A DNA stretch of 54,939 nucleotides from NCBI GenBank assembly GCA_964618065.1, contig CAZTZK010000019.1, positions 1-54,939 of the forward strand, in the 5' to 3' direction. The notes beneath the pieces are model-generated. The model made no database searches. It saw only the letters and a list, made by a program, of their open reading frames with translations, and was not told the DNA's origin. Below are positions 51,701 to 54,939 of the stretch, piece after piece. This stretch comes from M55B174 sp964618065 (GTDB taxonomy: Bacteria; Patescibacteriota; Minisyncoccia; CAIUEV01; JAHKAQ01). Every line of letters begins with the position of its first letter. The stretch's first letter is position 1. The translations under genes and the position numbers were made by a program.

Positions 51701-51825
51701 CAGCTAAATTGAAAGAAGAAATAGAATTGGTGGCTCAGAAAATAAAAAAATTAGATTTTAAACCTACTCAAGATAAAAGAAAATGTCAGCGTTGTGACTT
51801 TAAAAATATCTGCTCTCGTTTTTAA
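48745..51825 (+). CDS. UvrD/PcrA-type helicase fused to a Cys-rich PD-(D/E)xK nuclease domain (AddA/AddB-like)
   Basis: A 1026-residue helicase-nuclease. The superfamily-1 motifs are Walker A GPGTGKT at 31-37, DEYQDTN (Walker B), GDDDQSIYRFQGA, NINYRSQQ, ITAHAAKGLEFEVVFIP and FVAMTRAKSQLFLS. The C-terminal nuclease has VKVIDYKTGKS. Four cysteines fit an AddB-type [4Fe-4S] staple: C772 (YLHCPLKYKY) and C1014, C1017 and C1023 (C-x2-C-x5-C). The same chain therefore combines helicase and iron-sulfur nuclease, as expected for end resection of double-strand breaks or phage DNA. No partner addA/addB or recB gene lies beside it. Confidence 0.92.
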   Translation: MSVFLKHYKKLNLSQKKAVDYLDGPILVAAGPGTGKTEILALRIANLIRRKKAKPEEILALTFSNSAVASMRKRTVQFLGLQAYNIEIKTFHGFCNEVINDYPEKFTSFKNLEHLDELESLKIIKGILKRKSFKQIKPFYNPYLYQKEILSTLGELKREGVSPEELREALKKEKEKLISSKKINSKTGKPIGKWQAAFKRWERLKDLLEIYKEYLAKGAEKDRYDFSDMIIWVTEQFKKDYELKSSYRDRFKYILSDEYQDTNIPQNEVIEILGKPAQKPNIFVVGDDDQSIYRFQGASLDNIISFEKKHPEAKIIPLNINYRSQQKIVAGAKSLIEKNKERLANFTHQQLDKNIKSFAEKSKKGEITLYEFHDELVENYFISQKIKELHKKGIPFKEMAIINRTNKDISQIADYLIKAGIPVETSNANSILDEKEIRDILSILSAVVNPQDNIAIYEAMSVGIWKIDSIDFLKFTVQASRARKKYIDFWEQKNIEKGKEKIAWKDFKKIDIFFQKIIQWHKESIHSPAILVLEKIINEAGLIEACLKEKNIRELNRIFSLFSFVKKNNRKNISLKLKVLLKDLKIMQEDELSIKEKTLSMAEDDVQVITAHAAKGLEFEVVFIPRLYQGNWSGKREHNTLKIPWESLSLSKRNRNESVKDDDERRSFFVAMTRAKSQLFLSRADYYDFADSFADSSIKAPSRLLEEIEENFFERGKTEKYEDTSLERIKIELKEKPIINSKKRLEQENNFLSQQVENLVLSPTSLNLYLHCPLKYKYEKLLMIPSAKNKTASLGTSIHAALERFFRDFKEGKPVGKSSLLTFFKEAIAQEIFTADELKDALREGKKMLGNYFQEYNKSFVKPLALEMDFEKVYLQKIPTLDVGSVMLTGKIDKIEALNQKIKNKKIKTPVKVIDYKTGKSQTRNEILGKTKNSSGDIYRQLVFYKLLSLLDKKFPYSVEEAEVDFVKSENGRFRKESFPITKEETAKLKEEIELVAQKIKKLDFKPTQDKRKCQRCDFKNICSRF

Positions 51826-51854
51826 AGTTTTTTTAAATTGTTTTGCGAGTTTTT

Positions 51855-51885
51855 TTAACAGTATTTTTTTATACTGGGCTATAAG
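51855..51885 (+). promoter_or_regulatory. Promoter of the TasA-like gene with a dyad between its elements
   Basis: TTAACA (51855-51860) and TATAAG (51880-51885) are separated by 19 bases. The spacer holds a perfect dyad CAGTAT, six T, ATACTG (51859-51876). A 19-base spacer with an internal dyad is the layout of MerR-type activator promoters, so regulation by such a protein is possible. Confidence 0.4.
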
Positions 51886-51899
51886 AATTTTTTAAAGAG

Positions 51900-51909
51900 A
51901 GGAGGTGAT
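51900..51909 (+). promoter_or_regulatory. Strong Shine-Dalgarno of the TasA-like gene
   Basis: AGGAGGTGAT, a ten-base match to the usual 16S rRNA 3' end, lies three bases before the ATG at 51913 when measured from its last base, and seven bases from the GGAGG core. It is the strongest such site in the window. Confidence 0.8.
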
Positions 51910-51912
51910 AAT

Positions 51913-52560
51913 ATGAAAAGTAAAAAATTTATAGCTTACTCCCCACATTTCTTTTCAAAGTTTTTTTCCTTTCTCAGGAGTAATAAAAGCAAATTCTTTT
52001 TGTTCGCTTTAGTAATGGTGGCTCTTGTCTTTGCTCTAAGTGTACGTTCCTATTTTTCTACCGAGGAAGGATCTTCTGGGAATAAAGTTTCTTTAGCAAC
52101 CTTGGATTTAGAAGTATCCGAAGAGGATGGATCTGTTTTAGCCCCTTTTGATTTTGGGAATATTTATCCCGGGTGGGATCATGAAATGAGAGGAAAAATT
52201 AGTAGTCTTAATTCAAGCGAAATGATTTTCAGAATAATGGTTAAAAATGGTAGTTTTGATTTCACGAGTTTAGCGAATGTCATTCTTTATGAGTTAAAGA
52301 TTGAGAACGATTTAGCTGTGCCAATTTATTCAAAGAATGGTTATTTAAAAGACTTGAATGAGGATAATAATTTTATGAATATTGTGATTGGTCCGGAAGA
52401 TTCTTTTGTCTATTCACTGAATTTAAAAGTTCCTTCAGATATTGATGATTGCACTACTCCGGAGAATGAAGACGATAATCAATACCAAGGAAAAAGTGCT
52501 CAATTTGATTTTATGATTCAATCAACTCAAACAGAGAATAGTTTCTGGCAAGGGTTTTAG
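51913..52560 (+). CDS. Exported TasA/camelysin-like protein
   Basis: A 215-residue protein with an N-terminal hydrophobic segment (about 28-45) followed by SYFSTEEGSSGNKVSLATLDLEV. This is the pattern seen after the SipW-type signal peptide of TasA and camelysin (YFSDTE...NTF..GTLDL). The middle has FDFGNIYPGW and the end reads QYQGKSAQFDFMI and STQTEN, also as in TasA/CalY. Members form biofilm fibres or act as cell-surface proteases in Bacillus; the fibre role here is an inference. No SipW peptidase gene is seen in the window. The strong SD and dyad-containing promoter suggest high, regulated output. Confidence 0.7.
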   Translation: MKSKKFIAYSPHFFSKFFSFLRSNKSKFFLFALVMVALVFALSVRSYFSTEEGSSGNKVSLATLDLEVSEEDGSVLAPFDFGNIYPGWDHEMRGKISSLNSSEMIFRIMVKNGSFDFTSLANVILYELKIENDLAVPIYSKNGYLKDLNEDNNFMNIVIGPEDSFVYSLNLKVPSDIDDCTTPENEDDNQYQGKSAQFDFMIQSTQTENSFWQGF

Positions 52561-52589
52561 TTATTTAATAAATTAATTAATAGGTAGAG

Positions 52590-53864
52590 ATGATAAGAAT
52601 TTTTGGGGCTTTTACTTCTCTTATGATGTTAGGAATTTTTTGTTTCGGCTTGAAATTTACTGAAGCTTATTTTTCTCAGAGTTGTTTGCTTGAAAATAAT
52701 AAAATTACTTTAGGAGACTGGACAGGTCCTGTTCTAGAGATTGTTCAAGCCCCTCAAGGAGATGTAGCTTATAGCAATTTAAGAATTAAAGTTAGGGGAG
52801 TTGATTCTTTTTCAACTTTAAAGAACTTTGAGTATCTTCTTTTTTCCCATAATCCAGAGAGTTTTTCTTCGGATCAAGTCAGCGAATTAAACTCCATTTA
52901 TTTTGAAGATGTTGAAAATAATATTTTGACCAGAGAAGTAGAAATATTTTTGCCCTTGGATAAAATAGAAAATTCAAGCCATAAACTTTGTGCTAGCGAT
53001 GAAATGTGGTGTGAAAATAAACCTTTACCGTCCGGAGAATATTATTTAATTGTTAGAGCTTATGATACAAGCGAAACTTTAGATTCTTCAGGTAATAGGA
53101 GCGAGGATTTAATTTACCAGTTTACTAAAAAAGACGCTCAAATTATTTGTGGATTGGCCTCTCTCAAAGCGAAAGCGGGGGAGGGAATTAATTTTCCAGA
53201 TATTGCTTGCTTAGCAGAACCAGAACTTAAAGAGATAAAATGGGATTTAGATAATTCAGACGGAATAAATTTAGATGATCCTGATTTAGTAGGCAACGCC
53301 CCTTTTTTGGAAGGAGGTATTTTAATCCCAGGGACTTACTCGGCTTTTGTAGAAGCTAAAAGTGTAGAAGGGAAGACAAAAAGTCAGTCATTTGAAATAA
53401 ATATTGGCAATCCCTCTCTCTTTTTTGGAGATCTAATTATTAATGAGTTTCTCCCTGATCCAATCGGAGATGATAAAGCGTTAGCTCCAGGAGGAGAGTG
53501 GATAGAAATTTATAATAGCTTAGAAACCGGTGTAGATCTTTTGGGGTTTATGCTTTACGACGATTATGACAACCATGATCTTCCTATTGTTAAAAATAAC
53601 TGCCAAGATTACTCAAGCGTTATCTTTCCCCATTCTTATAAATTAATTTATCGAAATGGTGATGCTGATTTTTCGCTTAATAATAGTGGTCCGGAAAGAG
53701 TTAGGCTTTTTAGTGGATTTATTGAAAATGAGAGTGTCCTTTTAGATAGTTGTGAATATTCAGAGAAAGTTCTAGAAGGTAATTCTTTGGCTAGAATCCC
53801 TGACTTAGGAGAGGAGTTTTATCAAATTAATCCTACTCCAGGTGAAATCAATAAAACCCCCTGA
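52590..53864 (+). CDS. Exported lamin-tail-domain protein
   Basis: A 424-residue protein with an N-terminal signal segment (about 5-24) followed by AYFSQSCLLENNKITLGDW. This resembles the processing region of the TasA-like neighbour. The C-terminal domain (about 283-424) is an LTD (lamin tail, Ig-like) fold: LIINEFLPDPIGDDKA, GGEWIEIYNS, GVDLLGFMLYD and NSLARIPD. The middle has six Cys that may form disulfides. LTD proteins are surface or S-layer associated in many candidate phyla. It is separated from the TasA-like gene by 29 bases, so the two are co-transcribed. Its stop lies inside a terminator stem. Confidence 0.8.
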   Translation: MIRIFGAFTSLMMLGIFCFGLKFTEAYFSQSCLLENNKITLGDWTGPVLEIVQAPQGDVAYSNLRIKVRGVDSFSTLKNFEYLLFSHNPESFSSDQVSELNSIYFEDVENNILTREVEIFLPLDKIENSSHKLCASDEMWCENKPLPSGEYYLIVRAYDTSETLDSSGNRSEDLIYQFTKKDAQIICGLASLKAKAGEGINFPDIACLAEPELKEIKWDLDNSDGINLDDPDLVGNAPFLEGGILIPGTYSAFVEAKSVEGKTKSQSFEINIGNPSLFFGDLIINEFLPDPIGDDKALAPGGEWIEIYNSLETGVDLLGFMLYDDYDNHDLPIVKNNCQDYSSVIFPHSYKLIYRNGDADFSLNNSGPERVRLFSGFIENESVLLDSCEYSEKVLEGNSLARIPDLGEEFYQINPTPGEINKTP

Positions 53865-53884
53865 CATTGCAGGGGGTTTTATTA
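53853..53884 (+). terminator. Strong intrinsic terminator of the TasA-like/lamin-tail operon
   Basis: AAAACCCCCTG (53853-53863) and CAGGGGGTTTT (53870-53880) form a perfect 11-pair stem with a six-base loop (ACATTG), followed by ATTA. The stem includes the last two Pro/Thr codons and the TGA stop (53862-53864) of the lamin-tail gene. Confidence 0.92.
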
Positions 53885-54001
53885 ACTGAGTTTATGTTTA
53901 AACTGAGTAGCTTTTTAAAAAGGTGCGATGAAGAACATGCCTCGGAAATCTTTTATTTTTGTTCATTTTTGTTCTATCTATAATAATGTAAATTAATTAA
54001 T

Positions 54002-54646
54002 TTACAGACCCGGTACCTGCTGACTGAAAACTTTCAAGTTTTCTAGCTGATTTGAGGTCAATGTTTTAGCATCTTTTAGAGCTAACTCGATATCATTTTC
54101 GGAGAATGTTTTCTTCTCTCCTATATTTAGCTGAGAAGAATATCCCATTTTCTTTGCTAAATAGTCTTCCATGTATACTTTATGCTCTGCTGTTATAGAA
54201 GGATCATTATGATTATCTAGATACTGCTTGATTGCTGAACGGGCTAAAGTTGTTAAACTATCACCCTTAGCTGCTGTTACTTCATAAGATCCACCATCTT
54301 GGGAAATTATGGTTTCTTCTTGCTGAGGGGTTGTTTCCGTCGCTACCTCTTCCGTCGCTACCTCTTCTTCAGTAAATTCTTCTATTTCAGTAATTTCTTC
54401 TGAATCTGCCTCTTCTTCATCAGTTTTTCCCTCAATTATTTCTTCAATATTTACTTCTTCAGAAGTTTCTTCTGCTAAATTCTCTTCTGTTTCTTCAGCT
54501 CCTCTCTTTGAATAAGAATAAACACCCAAAGCAATTGCTAAAACAATAACTATTGATAGAACTATTCGAACATTGTCGTGTATCCAATTTTTGATTTCCG
54601 AAGGCCAGCCTTCTGAAGGTTCAGGGGCTTCGCCTTCATTCTTCAT
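54002..54646 (-). CDS. Membrane-anchored protein with an acidic linker and LysM-like domain
   Basis: A 214-residue protein with a short cytoplasmic N-terminus, one hydrophobic segment (about 29-48), a Glu-rich linker of about 70 residues, and a C-terminal domain with SYEVTAAKGDSLTTLARSAI and NIGEKKTFSENDIELAL, which looks LysM-like (peptidoglycan or chitin binding). It is probably held outside the membrane. The ATG at 54646 is chosen over the GTG at 54655: the GTG overlaps the SD sequence, which is eight bases from the ATG. Its promoter and operator are annotated separately. It is convergent with the lamin-tail operon. Confidence 0.8.
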   Translation of the reverse strand: MKNEGEAPEPSEGWPSEIKNWIHDNVRIVLSIVIVLAIALGVYSYSKRGAEETEENLAEETSEEVNIEEIIEGKTDEEEADSEEITEIEEFTEEEVATEEVATETTPQQEETIISQDGGSYEVTAAKGDSLTTLARSAIKQYLDNHNDPSITAEHKVYMEDYLAKKMGYSSQLNIGEKKTFSENDIELALKDAKTLTSNQLENLKVFSQQVPGL

Positions 54647-54651
54647 CTTAT

Positions 54652-54660
54652 TCACCCCCT
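54652..54660 (-). promoter_or_regulatory. Shine-Dalgarno of the LysM-like gene
   Basis: On the minus strand AGGGGGTGA ends just before the ATG at 54646 (GGGGG to ATG is eight bases). It decides the start: the upstream GTG (54655-54653) lies inside the SD itself. Confidence 0.65.
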
Positions 54661-54712
54661 TTCATTTGTTTTTGTAGCATAATTTTAGTTCAGATAAATC
54701 TAAACCTCGACC

Positions 54713-54749
54713 GTTAGGCAATCCTAACAATGAAGCCTTGAAGTGTCAA
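54713..54749 (-). promoter_or_regulatory. Promoter of the LysM-like gene with an overlapping dyad (operator-like)
   Basis: On the minus strand a perfect TTGACA (54749-54744) is followed after 17 bases by TAGGAT (54726-54721), with TG before it (extended -10). The inverted repeat GTTAGG-CAAT-CCTAAC (54713-54728) covers the -10 and the predicted start at about 54714, the classic position for a repressor site. Confidence 0.6.
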
Positions 54750-54855
54750 GAAAATGTAAAAACAATTGCTTTTAATCAAAATTTATGATAAAAATTACTT
54801 TTCTTAAATTAGATTAAAAAATATTAGTCAGTTCTTTAAAAATGTCAAGGCAAAG

Positions 54856-54894
54856 TAGAAATGTCCTACCCTCCAGCAATATAGAAATGTCCTA
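54856..54894 (+). repeat. Two direct copies of a 13-base repeat at the right edge
   Basis: TAGAAATGTCCTA occurs at 54856-54868 and again at 54882-54894, 26 bases apart start to start. No gene lies between them. Bases 54750-54855 and 54895-54939 contain only AT-rich sequence. Short direct repeats like these are found at the ends of some transposons and at regulator-binding clusters, but the element, if any, lies beyond the window. Confidence 0.55.
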
Positions 54895-54939
54895 GTAGAC
54901 CATTTCGTTAGGTTAATTAAATATTTAAACTTGTTGTTT

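Noticed and set aside
47568..53864. Recoding of TGA to Gly (SR1/Gracilibacteria code)
   Set aside because: TGA ends several complete proteins (metG, GH1, lamin-tail) at their expected C-termini, so the standard bacterial code is used.
1..54939. CRISPR array, prophage or integrated plasmid in the window
   Set aside because: No regularly spaced repeats, cas genes, integrase, capsid or replication genes were seen.

Overview
The window is an AT-rich, gene-dense chromosomal segment of a bacterium that is most probably a member of the Candidate Phyla Radiation (Patescibacteria, Parcubacteria-like). The assignment rests on several things visible here. The S10-spc ribosomal cluster has no L30 gene: S5 overlaps L15 directly. 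Several ribosomal proteins carry lysine-rich extensions. Most genes have no Shine-Dalgarno sequence. Polytopic GT-C-like proteins, a lone type IV pilin, lamin-tail and TasA-like exported proteins, and a split ComEC are also present. TGA is used as a stop (for example in metG, the GH1 gene and the lamin-tail gene), so the SR1/Gracilibacteria recoding of TGA does not apply. The taxonomic call is an inference, not an alignment result.

Layout. 262-4634 (minus strand): a GT39-like membrane glycosyltransferase, an exported protein with two small repeats, a four-helix membrane protein, rnhB and mpg. 4775-8350 (plus): a three-gene NuoE/NuoF/[FeFe]-hydrogenase module (HydC/HydB/HydA order), followed by gap (GAPDH). 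9427-13822: a type IV pilin-like protein, murD, and ComEC split into a membrane gene and a metallo-beta-lactamase gene. 14266-30043: ndk, then rpsL-rpsG-fusA, an HD-domain gene, tuf with a long structured leader, and rpsJ through rplO. The usual secY-adk-map continuation is absent; a class IV aminotransferase follows L15 instead. 30961-42748: exported and surface-carbohydrate functions, namely a C39-like peptidase, a beta-helix/lipase-like hydrolase, a GH1 glycosidase, an EamA permease, a membrane-anchored GH-A clan hydrolase, a ROK kinase and two large GT-C-like membrane proteins. 42862-51825: housekeeping genes (Nif3-like, M16 peptidase, AI-2E transporter, metG, tatD, tRNA-Leu(UAG), and a UvrD-type helicase with a Cys-rich nuclease domain). 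51913-54646: an exported TasA-like and lamin-tail pair, a strong terminator, and a convergent LysM-like membrane protein. The right edge holds two copies of a 13-base direct repeat.

The most interesting part is the hydrogenase module. All four cysteines that hold the H-cluster are present, but the conserved second-sphere positions are changed (proton-relay Cys to Phe, Met to Thr, Lys to Glu). The NuoE-like subunit lacks one of its four cluster cysteines, and the NuoF-like subunit has altered acidic residues in its NADH-site motif. All three subunits deviate at key positions while the reading frames stay intact. This suggests a specialised or repurposed complex rather than decay. It sits directly upstream of GAPDH, which is consistent with disposal of glycolytic NADH but does not prove it.

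The second theme is gene expression. Most start codons follow AT-rich sequence without an SD, and the hydrogenase promoter is placed so that its transcript would be leaderless. Clear SD sequences occur at tuf and at the genes for two exported proteins, and those two also have dyad symmetries inside their predicted promoters.
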